Positions 6,870 to 14,797 of a stretch of DNA of 51,730 nucleotides are shown here, piece after piece. The position numbers and the translations under genes were made by a program. The DNA comes from an uncultured Mediterraneibacter sp. (GTDB lineage: Bacteria; Bacillota; Clostridia; Lachnospirales; Lachnospiraceae). Where the stretch lies: positions 1 to 51,730 of the forward strand of contig CALWMN010000019.1 in the NCBI GenBank assembly GCA_944381935.1, read 5' to 3'. The first letter of the stretch is position 1. Every line of letters begins with the position of its first letter. The notes beneath the pieces are model-generated. The model worked only from the letters and a program-made list of their open reading frames with translations, was not told where the DNA came from and searched no databases.

Positions 6870-7682
6870 TTATTTATTCAGGGCTTTATATAATTTGTCT
6901 CTTAAATCTCCGGCATGGCTATATTCCAGGTATTCGATACTTCCCAAGTCGCTTATGGTGCCGGTATTTTCATCTTTGATTATAATTACAGGTTTTCCTA
7001 AACCATACACCAAACCTTGTTCCAACATAACATTAGGATTAAGTCCGGATATGTTTATGATTGCCATAGTGCAGCTTTGTATCTGATAACAAATTTTACA
7101 CATTATATCTTTATTCGTGATTTCGTTATCTGCCTTATAATGCTCATAACCTAAAGCATCCAGCGCAGGAACAATACCATAGTTATAACTGTCTAAATAT
7201 TCCGCAGAAAATGGCATGGCGATAAAAATTTTGTTGCGTTGATATTGAGGATTCATAGGACAACCGTCGATGTCTAACTTAAAGCATTTGCGCATCTGGT
7301 GCGGTGCAATTTTTCCTTCTGCCATTTTTAAATGATTAGTTTCCATATCTGATTCGATTTTACTGATTAAATTAGTTAAATTGTTTAAAAAGAATTTAAC
7401 AGTGGCATTTCGTACAGTTTTTTGTGTAGATGATAAATCATAAATATTGTACGATATATGTGCAAGATTAAGATTGGTGAGAGTGTTATATTTATCCAGT
7501 AAACGATTATACTGTTTGATCCACGTTTTATAAACTTCTGTATGTACATATTCATTGTCCTTTGAATAAATTTCTGCTTTATCATGTAGAGTTTTGATTT
7601 CAAATGCTAATGCGCCCATATCCTTAAAATCCATTTTACTATCCCCCAGACGTATTTTAATAAATTTGTTTATTTTCTCCAT
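6870..7682 (-). CDS. Coiled-coil protein with nucleoside deoxyribosyltransferase/TIR-like C-terminal domain
   Basis: Residues 20-125 are helical and charged, probably a coiled coil or oligomerisation region. Residues 150-270 form a Rossmann-like domain: KIFIAMPF (151-158), then GIVPALDALGYEHYKAD, then MAIINISGLNPNVMLEQG with a candidate catalytic Glu221, then LGKPVIIIKDE. These motifs are those of the nucleoside 2-deoxyribosyltransferase-like group that is structurally related to TIR domains. Proteins with such domains may act on nucleotides or NAD and are often found near defence genes, but no activity can be assigned here. The start at 7682 is 13 bases inside the end of an upstream remnant. 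ATG 7634, with GGGGGA six bases upstream, is an equally good start. Confidence 0.6.
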   Translation of the reverse strand: MEKINKFIKIRLGDSKMDFKDMGALAFEIKTLHDKAEIYSKDNEYVHTEVYKTWIKQYNRLLDKYNTLTNLNLAHISYNIYDLSSTQKTVRNATVKFFLNNLTNLISKIESDMETNHLKMAEGKIAPHQMRKCFKLDIDGCPMNPQYQRNKIFIAMPFSAEYLDSYNYGIVPALDALGYEHYKADNEITNKDIMCKICYQIQSCTMAIINISGLNPNVMLEQGLVYGLGKPVIIIKDENTGTISDLGSIEYLEYSHAGDLRDKLYKALNK

Positions 7683-7780
7683 TGGTAGTTGTTAATTTCC
7701 TCGTGATTTCCTTTTTCATCAATATCACTGCTGATATCAAACCAGTTGACCTTCCATCCCCGATATTTGTCCGCCTGATA
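7670..7780 (-). pseudogene. Short C-terminal gene remnant
   Basis: On the minus strand 36 codons encode a protein-like segment (KYRGWKVNWFDISSDIDEKG, then a charged end) that stops at TAA 7672-7670, overlapping the start of the next gene. The frame is closed upstream by TGA (7780-7778) and no start is visible. It looks like the tail of a deleted gene that once preceded the deoxyribosyltransferase-like gene. The family is not recognised. Confidence 0.3.
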
Positions 7781-7991
7781 TCATATTCAGTATTCTCTCA
7801 CCCCCTATAGTCTACCAAGTATTGGATAATACGACAACATAAATTTATCGAAAATGATAAGCAAAATTTTATACCGCAGAGATTCTGTGTTCGTTTAAAT
7901 ATAAATTGCTATTGCCGCAAGGAAAGGTATAATAGATGTAAGTTGTAAATATAAAATGGGTCGTTATATTTTAGAACAGGAGATAAGGCAT
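7781..7991. other. Intergenic region with probable promoter of the DUF1643 gene
   Basis: No gene is seen. An A+T-rich stretch ends with GGTATAATAG near 7926-7935, a good -10 element. TTGCTATTGCC upstream is an imperfect -35. Confidence 0.4.
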
Positions 7992-8591
7992 ATGATGAAA
8001 AAAGAAGAACTTAAGATAGTACCATTTCAAGCAGCAATGGATATGCAAAGTGAAAGAGAAAAATACGATCGGGCAAAATGGATTTATGTTCCCGATTTTT
8101 ACACGGAATACAGATATATCCTGGGAACGGCAGGGAACAGTCCGCTTATTACTATTGGAATCAATCCATCAACTGCAGAGCCGGAAAAGCTGGACAATAC
8201 ATTAAAGTCAGTTGAAAGGATAGCAAAGGGGAATGGATTTGACTCATTTATTATGTTTAATGTCTATGCGCAGCGGTCAACAAATCCAAAACAGATGGAC
8301 AAAAAACCAGATTGGGTGCTTCACAGAGAGAATATGCAGGCTTTTAAATGGATATTGGAAAACAGGGTTAAGAAACCGGTGATATGGGCAGCCTGGGGGA
8401 TAAATATTGAAACAAGAAAATATTTAAAGGAATGTCTCAGAGAGATGATTGGCATTTCTGATCAGTATAGAGCTGTTTGGTGTAAAGTTGGAAAATGTTC
8501 TGTAAAAGGACATCCTCATCACCCGTTGTATTTGAAAAAAGATTCCAGGATAGAAGAGTTTGATGTCAAAACATATTTGACTTCACTATGA
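7992..8591 (+). CDS. DUF1643 domain-containing protein
   Basis: A protein of about 199 residues that matches the DUF1643 family: PLITIGINPSTAEPEKLDNT near the N-terminal third, NGFDSFIMFNVYAQRSTNP, and a C-terminal GHPHHPLYLKKDS segment. The family has no established biochemical role. It often occurs as a stand-alone gene in accessory DNA. I choose ATG 7992 because AGGAG (7978-7982) lies at normal spacing. A longer frame from 7956 exists but lacks a ribosome binding site. It is followed after about 24 nt by the DUF1697 gene on the same strand. Confidence 0.8.
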   Translation: MMKKEELKIVPFQAAMDMQSEREKYDRAKWIYVPDFYTEYRYILGTAGNSPLITIGINPSTAEPEKLDNTLKSVERIAKGNGFDSFIMFNVYAQRSTNPKQMDKKPDWVLHRENMQAFKWILENRVKKPVIWAAWGINIETRKYLKECLREMIGISDQYRAVWCKVGKCSVKGHPHHPLYLKKDSRIEEFDVKTYLTSL

Positions 8592-8615
8592 GAAAAAAAA
8601 TGGGAGAAGGTGGAA

Positions 8616-9161
8616 ATGAGTATGAAAAGATATATTGCATTTTTACGAGGTGTCAACATAAGTGGCAAAAATAAAGTGCCAATGGCAGAATTGAGGGACA
8701 TCTTTAAACAACTCAATTTTGGAGAGGTTAAGACATACCTGAACAGCGGCAATGTTATTTTTTCGAGTGATGAAGATAATACAGAAAAGATGGCAGCGCA
8801 GATCGGGAAAATGATAAAGAATCGGTTTGATTTGGAGATTCCTGTTTTTGTTATACCAAGGGAAGAACTTGCAGATATTTTGTGTAATGCGCCCGACTGG
8901 TGGGGAAATGAAAATAGGGAAATATATGACAATTTAATCTTTATCATGCCGCCGACCACATTCTCAGAAGTATATCGTGAGATCGGAGCGCCTAAAGAGG
9001 GATTAGAAAAGATAAAAGGCTATAAAGAGGTAATATTCTGGTCTTTCACTCGAAAAGATTATCAGAAAACAAATTGGTGGCCTAAGACAGCGAAGGCAAA
9101 TATCAGCGGCAAATTAACGATAAGAACGGCGAACACCATCAGAAAGATAGTTGGAATGTGA
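8616..9161 (+). CDS. DUF1697 domain-containing protein
   Basis: A protein of about 181 residues of the DUF1697 family. The family start (KRYIAFLRGVNISGKNKVPM) and the internal VKTYLNSGNVIFSS are present. The C-terminal segment KTAKANISGKLTIRTANTIR is also typical. The family is small, cytosolic and of unknown function. GGGAGAAGG lies directly upstream; ATG 8616 and ATG 8622 are both possible, and a GTG at 8610 overlaps the ribosome binding site. Confidence 0.85.
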   Translation: MSMKRYIAFLRGVNISGKNKVPMAELRDIFKQLNFGEVKTYLNSGNVIFSSDEDNTEKMAAQIGKMIKNRFDLEIPVFVIPREELADILCNAPDWWGNENREIYDNLIFIMPPTTFSEVYREIGAPKEGLEKIKGYKEVIFWSFTRKDYQKTNWWPKTAKANISGKLTIRTANTIRKIVGM

Positions 9162-9200
9162 TTTTTAATTTACGCTTCTAGAAGAAATGGAGAAAAGGAA

Positions 9201-9713
9201 ATGACTTGTAAGATAAGAAAATGGGAATTATCGGATGCAGCAGATTTAGCGGCGGCTCTTTCAAATAAAAAAGTCCAGGATAATCTTCGTGATGGATTAC
9301 CTTATCCTTATACAAAACAGGATGGAAATGATTTTATCACTGCCATGCTTTCAGCAGATAAAAATGATACATTTGCTTTTGCAGTCACAATAGATGATAA
9401 AGCGATTGGAAGCATTGGAGTTTTCCGGCAGGACAATATTCATCGCCTGACTGCAGAGTTAGGATATTATATTGCTGAAGAATATTGGGGAAAAGGGATT
9501 ATGACGGAAGCTGTTAAACAAATTTGTGAATATGTTTTTAGCAAAAGCGATATCATCCGCATCTATGCAGAACCGTTTGCCTATAATGCAGCGTCTTGCA
9601 GAGTGCTTGAAAAAGCAGGGTTTCAATATGAGGGGACGTTGAGGAAAAATGCGGTAAAGAATGGGAAAGTGCTCGATATGAAAATATATTCTTTGGTAAA
9701 AGAGGGAAGATAG
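9201..9713 (+). CDS. GNAT-family N-acetyltransferase (RimJ/RimL-like)
   Basis: A 170-residue acetyltransferase of the Acetyltransf_3 kind. It has LRDGLPYPYTKQDGNDFI in the N-terminal half, then the acetyl-CoA-binding region ELGYYIAEEYWGKGIMTEAV, then AEPFAYNAASCRVLEKAGFQ in the final helix-strand. The whole fold is present. The substrate is unknown; RimJ/RimL relatives acetylate protein N termini or small molecules. It starts at ATG 9201 with GGAGAAAAGG upstream. Confidence 0.85.
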   Translation: MTCKIRKWELSDAADLAAALSNKKVQDNLRDGLPYPYTKQDGNDFITAMLSADKNDTFAFAVTIDDKAIGSIGVFRQDNIHRLTAELGYYIAEEYWGKGIMTEAVKQICEYVFSKSDIIRIYAEPFAYNAASCRVLEKAGFQYEGTLRKNAVKNGKVLDMKIYSLVKEGR

Positions 9714-9824
9714 TTTTTGGCGTGTTCCATAGATAGATCTGAAGAGGCAGCGATATGGTGACAAGATTAAGAAATGGAAATACAAATACATATTTTGTGT
9801 GATAATGGTTAAACGGAGAAAAAC

Positions 9825-10154
9825 ATGTGTTATAAAATACGAGAAATCAAAGAAAGTGAATATCCGATCTTGTGTGACTTTTTGTATGAAGCAATTTTTG
9901 TTCCGGAAGGGATGGAGAAACTGCCGAAGTCTATTATCAAACAGCCAGAATTACAGGTATATATCGCTGATTTCGGAAAAGCAGATGATTGGTGCTTCGT
10001 TGCAGAGATAAAAGGGAAGATTGTTGGTGCAATATGGGCGCGTATTATGGATGATTACGGACATATTGATGATGAGATACCATCGCTCGCCATATCGCTT
10101 TATGAGGAATATAGAAATTTGGGGATTGGCACAGCGCTTATGAGGACTATGTGA
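9825..10154 (+). pseudogene. Truncated GNAT acetyltransferase
   Basis: The first 109 residues of a GNAT protein: YKIREIKESEYPILCDFLYE, then the strand KGKIVGAIWARIMD. It stops at EYRNLGIGTALMRTM, inside the acetyl-CoA-binding motif. A complete enzyme needs roughly 40 more residues (the last helix and strands). No matching continuation is visible in the other frames downstream, so the 3' part seems lost. It starts at ATG 9825 behind CGGAGAAAAAC. Confidence 0.7.
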
Positions 10155-10193
10155 GACGCCAGGAATATTATTGGAGGAAACATAAAATATTAA

Positions 10194-10396
10194 GTGGCAA
10201 CTTCTGAGATGGCAGATGAGATTTTCCATGTTTTGCAGACGACTATTAAAACAATTTTTCCCGGATATTATCCGCAAGAGGTGGTGGATTTCTTCTGCCG
10301 TCATCACAGCAAGGAACATATTTTAGAAGGGATCGCATCTGGAAATATGGGCGTGGTGCGAAACCGGCCTATGAAATCATGGAAAAGGAATTATGA
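10194..10396 (+). pseudogene. GNAT acetyltransferase with internal deletion
   Basis: The N-terminal ~50 residues (MADEIFHVLQTTIKTIFPGY, then EVVDFFCRHHSKEHILEGI) match a common small GNAT family that normally continues through an acetyl-CoA-binding core. After GNMGV the core is missing. In another frame the DNA reads AYEIMEKEL followed by TGA at 10394-10396, the typical end of this family. The gene therefore appears to have lost its middle ~90 codons, joining start and end out of frame. The start is also decayed: a good GGAGGAAA is followed by ATATTAAGTG rather than an ATG. Confidence 0.6.
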
Positions 10397-10397
10397 A

Positions 10398-10426
10398 TTG
10401 ACATAAAATCTTACATATGTAATAAT
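10398..10426 (+). promoter_or_regulatory. Promoter with BlaI/MecI-type operator
   Basis: TTGACA (10398-10403), a 17-nt spacer and AATAAT (10421-10426). The perfect palindrome TTACATATGTAA occupies 10411-10422, over the spacer and the -10. The BlaI/MecI family recognises TACA/TGTA dyads with this two-base centre, and a blaI gene lies 2.4 kb away. It would control the small genes at 10439-11010. Confidence 0.65.
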
Positions 10427-10438
10427 TAGAGGGCAGAG

Positions 10439-10540
10439 ATGTATCTTCCCGCCAAAGCAGAGGAGATTCGCAAAGGGGCGGTAAATGATGATGGTATTCT
10501 CAGTACACCGGAGTATAGATACAGAATTGGGTATAATTGA
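10439..10540 (+). CDS. Small hypothetical protein, 33 residues
   Basis: An ATG at 10439 with GAGGGCAGAG upstream opens a 33-codon frame (MYLPAKAEEIRKGAVNDDGI, then a Tyr/Arg-rich end) that stops at TGA 10538-10540. It is the first frame after the operator-bearing promoter and lies 23 nt before the membrane protein gene. It may be a real small gene or the remnant of a larger one. The family is not recognised. Confidence 0.35.
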   Translation: MYLPAKAEEIRKGAVNDDGILSTPEYRYRIGYN

Positions 10541-10563
10541 CGTATGACAGGAGATCAGGAGAA

Positions 10564-11010
10564 ATGGGAAAAAGGGTTTTGGTGATCGTATTTGGCATAG
10601 CTGTGTTGGCGATACTGTTTTTTGTAGCGTTCATTCCGCTGGCGAACGATTTTTATGCGAGACAGGTTAAGGAGGAACTGCTCGGGACGCCGTTGCCGGA
10701 AAATACGGAAATAATAGATTCTGTATCGCGGGCAGGGAAATTGGTTGGGAATGGAAACGGCATACAATATTTTGGGGCGATTTTGCTGAAAAGTGACTTG
10801 TCACTGCAAGAGCTGGAGGACTATTATGCTGACTTTCGGGAAAATGAGTGGTCGTATGTGGTTGAGAGGCAAAAAGATCAGTCTGTGGAGGTGATTGAAC
10901 ACGGGAGCGTCCGTTTCTCCAAAAAAGCGGAGGAGAACGGCTGCTATATTGTTTATTCCTGGGGGGACGGTCCGAATCTCCTGGAAGAGCTGGATTTACG
11001 CGGGCGCTGA
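10564..11010 (+). CDS. Small membrane-anchored protein of unknown function
   Basis: A 148-residue protein with one N-terminal membrane segment (VLVIVFGIAVLAILFFVAFI, residues 5-25) and a soluble domain of about 120 residues, probably outside the cell. The domain has SLQELEDYYADFRENEWSYV, resembling small envelope proteins, but I do not recognise a named family. The start is ATG 10564, with AGGAG ten bases upstream. An in-frame TTG at 10537 would add a non-hydrophobic extension. It converges with blaR1, overlapping its 3' end by 15 bases. Control by BlaI is inferred from the upstream operator. Confidence 0.65.
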   Translation: MGKRVLVIVFGIAVLAILFFVAFIPLANDFYARQVKEELLGTPLPENTEIIDSVSRAGKLVGNGNGIQYFGAILLKSDLSLQELEDYYADFRENEWSYVVERQKDQSVEVIEHGSVRFSKKAEENGCYIVYSWGDGPNLLEELDLRGR

Positions 11011-12795
11011 GCCAGGCACCAGGTCGGAAAGGACAGAGAAGGTGATCTCTGCCGCACTGCTCCCGGTGGCGCTGCTCTCAGACTGAATATTTGTGGCGAA
11101 GAAATAAGTGTTTTCCGAGGTTTCAAGAAAGCCGATAAACCAGCCGTTGATATCCTTCCCCTCTACCTGGCCGGTTCCTGTCTTGCCGTAAAGTGTCCCG
11201 GAAGAGGAGGAAGAAAGGCGCATACTGTCCTTCACAGCCTGGATGTTTTCCGGGGCGAAGCCAAAGGTGTTCCGGTAAAGTGCATCCAGCAATTCTACCT
11301 GTTCCACAGGAGATATTTTCAGGCTGGATTCCATCCAGTAAGAGGACAGATCGCTCCCAACGGTCCCATTTCCGTATCCGATTTCCCGGATATAGGCTTC
11401 CAGCACGTCTCTGCCAAGTGTATTGTCCAGTGTCTGGAAATACCAGTTGACAGAAGAAGCCATTGCCGACTGTAAAGTCTGATCCCGGTTCCAGGCTTCA
11501 AAGGGATAGGTTTCCCGGTTCCACGTAAGCATGGATTCTTCCGGTGTGATGACCTTTTCTTCAAGGGCGAACAATGCATCGTATATTTTATAGGTGGAAT
11601 CCGGCGAGACGCGCGCGGCAGCCATATCCGCGTTGTACACGCTCCATCTGTCGGCATCCTGGTCATACAGGACGAAACTTCCGCCATACTGTCCGAAATA
11701 GCCGGCCAGATCCAGGTATGACACCTCCTTCCCGGAGACATCCCAATGATATGCATCATGAGTGTATGCATGGGAAGCCAGGGCAGGGGTGATTCCGGCG
11801 AACAGCACGGCAGCGGCAGCAAAAAGGGCGGCACTTCGCACCCGTTTCAGAAAAGAAGGTTTATGGTAGGCGGCGATGTTAAGGATCCGCTGTTCCATCT
11901 GCTTTGCGGTTCCGCCAAGACTGCTTGAAACAGAGGACGATGAAAGGGAATTTTTCTCTGCAAAGTTAATCAGCGTATGTCCGTATTCCCGATAAGAACT
12001 AGGCTCCAGCATATCCAGTACAGCGGCGTCGCAGGCAATCTCACAGTCGCTTCTCATAGCTTTTCCGGCAAGCTGGATGACAGGGTTAAACCAGTAAAAG
12101 ATTTTTGCCAGTAATAACAGATAATTGGAAATATTATCCCTATGGCGGTAATGCTGCAATTCGTGGAGCAGCATGTAGCGTATGCTGTCAGGATTACAGT
12201 CTAAAATCAGATGGACAGGCAGATAGATGCGGGGTGCAAGCAGCCCGGCGATGGCAGGCGACTTTAAAAAGGCAGTGCTGTATATCGGAATCCTTCTCTT
12301 TATGTGCATTTCCTCCAGACATTTTTCATAAAGGGCCTGCACTTCTCTGTTGTGCAGAGGCAGGGCGGATTTCCGCATTCTGTGCAGGCGGATTGATGAC
12401 TTCAGCACGAACAGAAGCATTGCCAGAATACCCAGGACCCAGATGGCGAAGAGTGCCGCCCCGATCAGGGAAGGGGTCCTGGCGGCGACAGATACAGCGA
12501 AATCATCCATCCAGCCGGCAGCAGGCGAAGGACCTGGCAGATTCCCTGCGGCAGCATTGCTGACTGATAAGTCTCTCTGGTGAAGGCCTGCAAACAATGA
12601 AAAGAAAGAAAATATCCGGTCTGAGCGGACCGGCAGGAAAGGAACTGCCATCAGGCACAGGGGAAGAAACCACAGATTATACTGGGCTCTGCCGGTGAGA
12701 TGGCGCTTCCATAGCTTCTTTATGGCAAACAGAATACCGACCATGCCGCTGATCAGTACATTGCATATCAGGAAATGCACGATAAAGCCAGTCAT
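10996..12795 (-). CDS. blaR1: BlaR1/MecR1-family sensor-protease with penicillin-binding domain
   Basis: A membrane sensor of beta-lactams or wall damage. The N-terminal half (residues 1-345) has several membrane helices and an M56 zinc-protease domain: HELQH at 211-215 and the second metal-site region SDCEIACDAAVL near 249-260. The C-terminal 240 residues are a class-D-like penicillin-binding domain with STYK (Ser400-Lys403), SVN (448-450) and KTG (538-540). In the family, acylation of the serine triggers the protease domain, which inactivates the repressor BlaI. All key residues are present. The start at 12795 follows blaI by 12 nt. No beta-lactamase gene lies alongside, so its output may be envelope genes. 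Confidence 0.9.
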   Translation of the reverse strand: MTGFIVHFLICNVLISGMVGILFAIKKLWKRHLTGRAQYNLWFLPLCLMAVPFLPVRSDRIFSFFSLFAGLHQRDLSVSNAAAGNLPGPSPAAGWMDDFAVSVAARTPSLIGAALFAIWVLGILAMLLFVLKSSIRLHRMRKSALPLHNREVQALYEKCLEEMHIKRRIPIYSTAFLKSPAIAGLLAPRIYLPVHLILDCNPDSIRYMLLHELQHYRHRDNISNYLLLLAKIFYWFNPVIQLAGKAMRSDCEIACDAAVLDMLEPSSYREYGHTLINFAEKNSLSSSSVSSSLGGTAKQMEQRILNIAAYHKPSFLKRVRSAALFAAAAVLFAGITPALASHAYTHDAYHWDVSGKEVSYLDLAGYFGQYGGSFVLYDQDADRWSVYNADMAAARVSPDSTYKIYDALFALEEKVITPEESMLTWNRETYPFEAWNRDQTLQSAMASSVNWYFQTLDNTLGRDVLEAYIREIGYGNGTVGSDLSSYWMESSLKISPVEQVELLDALYRNTFGFAPENIQAVKDSMRLSSSSSGTLYGKTGTGQVEGKDINGWFIGFLETSENTYFFATNIQSESSATGSSAAEITFSVLSDLVPGSAPA

Positions 12796-12807
12796 AGAAC
12801 CTGCCTC

Positions 12808-13182
12808 CTATTTTGAATCTCTCGAAAGAATAGAACGCAAATTACGGATTTCTGATTCTGACAGATCGTTGTTTTCCAAATATGACGAGAGCATGGCGCT
12901 GATGTCCCCGTCATAGAACCGCTTCAGGAAGGAGCTGCTCTCGTGGCTGATATATTCGTTCTCGTCCACGAGCGGGGTATAGACAAATACGCGCCCCTGT
13001 TTTTCATAGGTTAGCGCGCCCTTTGTCACAAGACGTTTTATGAGCGTCTGGATCGTTTTTGCGCTCCATGAAGTGGTTTGCAGCAATCGCTGTGTGATTT
13101 CATTTGTGTTGATCGGGGCGGATTTCCACACGATCTTCATGACTTCATATTCCGCTTCTGAAATCTGAGGTAAAGCAGACAT
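12808..13182 (-). CDS. blaI: BlaI/MecI/CopY-family transcriptional repressor
   Basis: A 124-residue winged-helix repressor. ISEAEYEVMKIVWKSAPINT at the N terminus and WSAKTIQTLIKRLVTKGALT (recognition helix and wing) are diagnostic. The C-terminal ~45 residues form the dimerisation helices. It is co-transcribed with blaR1 and starts behind AGGAGGAGG. In the family, dimers bind TACA/TGTA dyads and are released after BlaR1 signalling. Matching dyads occur at 10411-10422 and 17238-17249. Confidence 0.92.
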   Translation of the reverse strand: MSALPQISEAEYEVMKIVWKSAPINTNEITQRLLQTTSWSAKTIQTLIKRLVTKGALTYEKQGRVFVYTPLVDENEYISHESSSFLKRFYDGDISAMLSSYLENNDLSESEIRNLRSILSRDSK

Positions 13183-13206
13183 AATCCTCCTCCTGCTTTT
13201 TTCTGC

Positions 13207-13224
13207 TTATAGTTTACAGTATAA
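13207..13224 (-). promoter_or_regulatory. Promoter/operator region of blaI-blaR1
   Basis: Upstream of blaI on the minus strand, TATACTGTAA (from 13223) combines a -10-like TATACT with a TGTA half-site. The whole 18 bp has TTATA/TATAA ends. It is not a perfect TTACA-N2-TGTAA site, so autoregulation is likely but not demonstrated. The same TATACTGTA string occurs at the promoter of the DUF975 gene (15306-15314). Confidence 0.45.
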
Positions 13225-13248
13225 CCATTCTTTCGGGATAAACGCCAG

Positions 13249-14157
13249 TCAGAGCTTATCCTCCGGCCTGTTCACGCGTCTCATGACGATGATCCCTATT
13301 ATAACGACGACAATGCAGATCGCGATGAAAAAGGGGACTATCTTAAGAATGGAGAAGCCTGTTTCGCTGCCGGTGTGCATGATATTGTCAGCAGTCTGCC
13401 GGAACGTCTGTCCGATAAATTCTGCGATACTCAGATCCAGGTTGTTGTAGTTCATGTCAAAGTAGCTCCAGAATATAGTCTCCGCCTCATCGTCCATGAT
13501 CGAATAAGCGGCGGACCCATAATAGAAGTAGAAGGTGCCGTCCATGTCCTCAGAATCATTTTCACATGCAAAGTAAGCGAAAATGAGATGCCCGTTATCT
13601 GAGAAGGTATCGTCATAAACCTGTGCCAGATAGTTTTCGGCAGCAGTCTCACTCCACTTTCCGTCTGTCCACAGGGCCGGGTCGTATTCAAGGAGCATGA
13701 CATAGGGTTGGATTCCGGTCTGGGAATAGAAATATTTCAAACCGTCCGTCAGATCTGTGTCATGGTCAATGAAGTTCAGTTCATCCACATACCAGTCTCC
13801 ATACGTAGAGGTACCTGTAACCGCAGTCCGTTCCGTTCGGGATATCGTGATCTCCCGGGGACTCTGCCATGAATCCCAATCCCGGGAAAAGTACTGCGAA
13901 AACAGAATCAGGATGATGATCACCACGAACACCATCGAGCAGCCGCCGCCTCTTCTGGGACCGCCCCAGCCGCCGGGAAAGACGGGGCCTCCCCAGCTTC
14001 TGCGGGGTCCTCCGAAAAAAGGCCCTCCGAATCCGGGACCGCCTCCGTGGCTGCCCCCGCCTCCGAATCCACCTCCGAATCCGCCGCCGGAACGCCCGCC
14101 AAATGATCTGCCTCCGGAATGGCCTCCGCCTCCGTGTGAACCTCCGCCTCTGCCCAT
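13249..14157 (-). CDS. Membrane protein with Gly-rich N terminus and extracytoplasmic domain
   Basis: A 302-residue protein. Residues 1-72 are almost entirely Gly, with Ser, His, Arg, Phe and Pro (GGGGSHGGGPGFGGPFFGGP is representative). A first membrane helix (MVFVVIIILILFSQYF, about 75-90) leads to a soluble domain of about 180 residues rich in aromatic and acidic residues. A second helix (IVPFFIAICIVVVIIGIIVM, about 273-293) ends with a short Arg-rich tail. The soluble part is faintly like TPM-type domains of membrane proteins, but that is uncertain. The low-complexity segment precedes the first membrane helix, so it is probably cytoplasmic. It is unusually long for a cytoplasmic segment. 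Confidence 0.7.
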   Translation of the reverse strand: MGRGGGSHGGGGHSGGRSFGGRSGGGFGGGFGGGGSHGGGPGFGGPFFGGPRRSWGGPVFPGGWGGPRRGGGCSMVFVVIIILILFSQYFSRDWDSWQSPREITISRTERTAVTGTSTYGDWYVDELNFIDHDTDLTDGLKYFYSQTGIQPYVMLLEYDPALWTDGKWSETAAENYLAQVYDDTFSDNGHLIFAYFACENDSEDMDGTFYFYYGSAAYSIMDDEAETIFWSYFDMNYNNLDLSIAEFIGQTFRQTADNIMHTGSETGFSILKIVPFFIAICIVVVIIGIIVMRRVNRPEDKL

Positions 14158-14283
14158 GTTGCTCCTCCCTTTCTTTAAAATGTGATGTGGGTGTGGATCG
14201 TCTCCTGTGAAACAATTCCGATTATGACCCTATTATATAGAAATCGGAGAGAAATAACAACGGAGAAAAAAGAAATGCCGCTT

Positions 14284-14769
14284 TTAAAAATTCACCAGCA
14301 TCATCGGGAGGAACGATAAAACCGCCAAAGCGAGCATGATGAGCATTAGTACGCCTCCAATGCAGCTTATCACATACCCGGCATAGCCGATGCCGTACAG
14401 CCGGTGTTTTTTCTTATATTTCCTCAGCATGAAATAAGAAATCACGATGAAAAACAGTCCGATAAAAAATGTTCCTGCTCCATGTTTCGTAAGCCACAGT
14501 TCTGTCTCGAAATCGTTCCTGCTGTTTGCAATCAGAAGGTAAATAAAGAACAGAAAGCCGATTCCCTCTACGACAAGAGCTTTTGTCGGCTGCTCTGACG
14601 GGACGGGCCTGTCGGTATATCTGTCCCTGCCATACGGCTCCCGAGGTTGGCTGTTTTGCATCTGCCCATGACCTGGCTGCCTGATATATGGTGTGCCTGC
14701 GGGTTCTCCGCAGGCACTGCAGAACCGCTCGTTTTCCCCCAGCTTTTTCCCGCACTTTTTACAATACAT
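14284..14769 (-). CDS. Zinc-ribbon membrane protein
   Basis: A 161-residue protein starting MYCKKCGKKLGENERFCSAC, a zinc-ribbon with paired CxxC motifs. A polar Pro/Gln/Arg-rich linker follows, then three or four membrane helices (VEGIGFLFFIYLLIA, FFIGLFFIVISYFML and two near the C terminus). Proteins of this build are common in Firmicutes and of unknown function. I choose ATG 14769, which follows GAGGAGACG at normal spacing and begins exactly at the zinc-ribbon; 14790 gives a seven-residue extension. It is divergent from the XRE gene at 14893 and shares its operator-rich spacer. Confidence 0.75.
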   Translation of the reverse strand: MYCKKCGKKLGENERFCSACGEPAGTPYIRQPGHGQMQNSQPREPYGRDRYTDRPVPSEQPTKALVVEGIGFLFFIYLLIANSRNDFETELWLTKHGAGTFFIGLFFIVISYFMLRKYKKKHRLYGIGYAGYVISCIGGVLMLIMLALAVLSFLPMMLVNF

Positions 14770-14797
14770 AATGCAATCGTCTCCTCTCATTTTTAAC

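Noticed and set aside
13757-14185. Pro-rich plus-strand frame opposite the Gly-rich membrane protein
   Set aside because: Poly-Pro here is the antisense of the Gly codons; no ribosome binding site was found.
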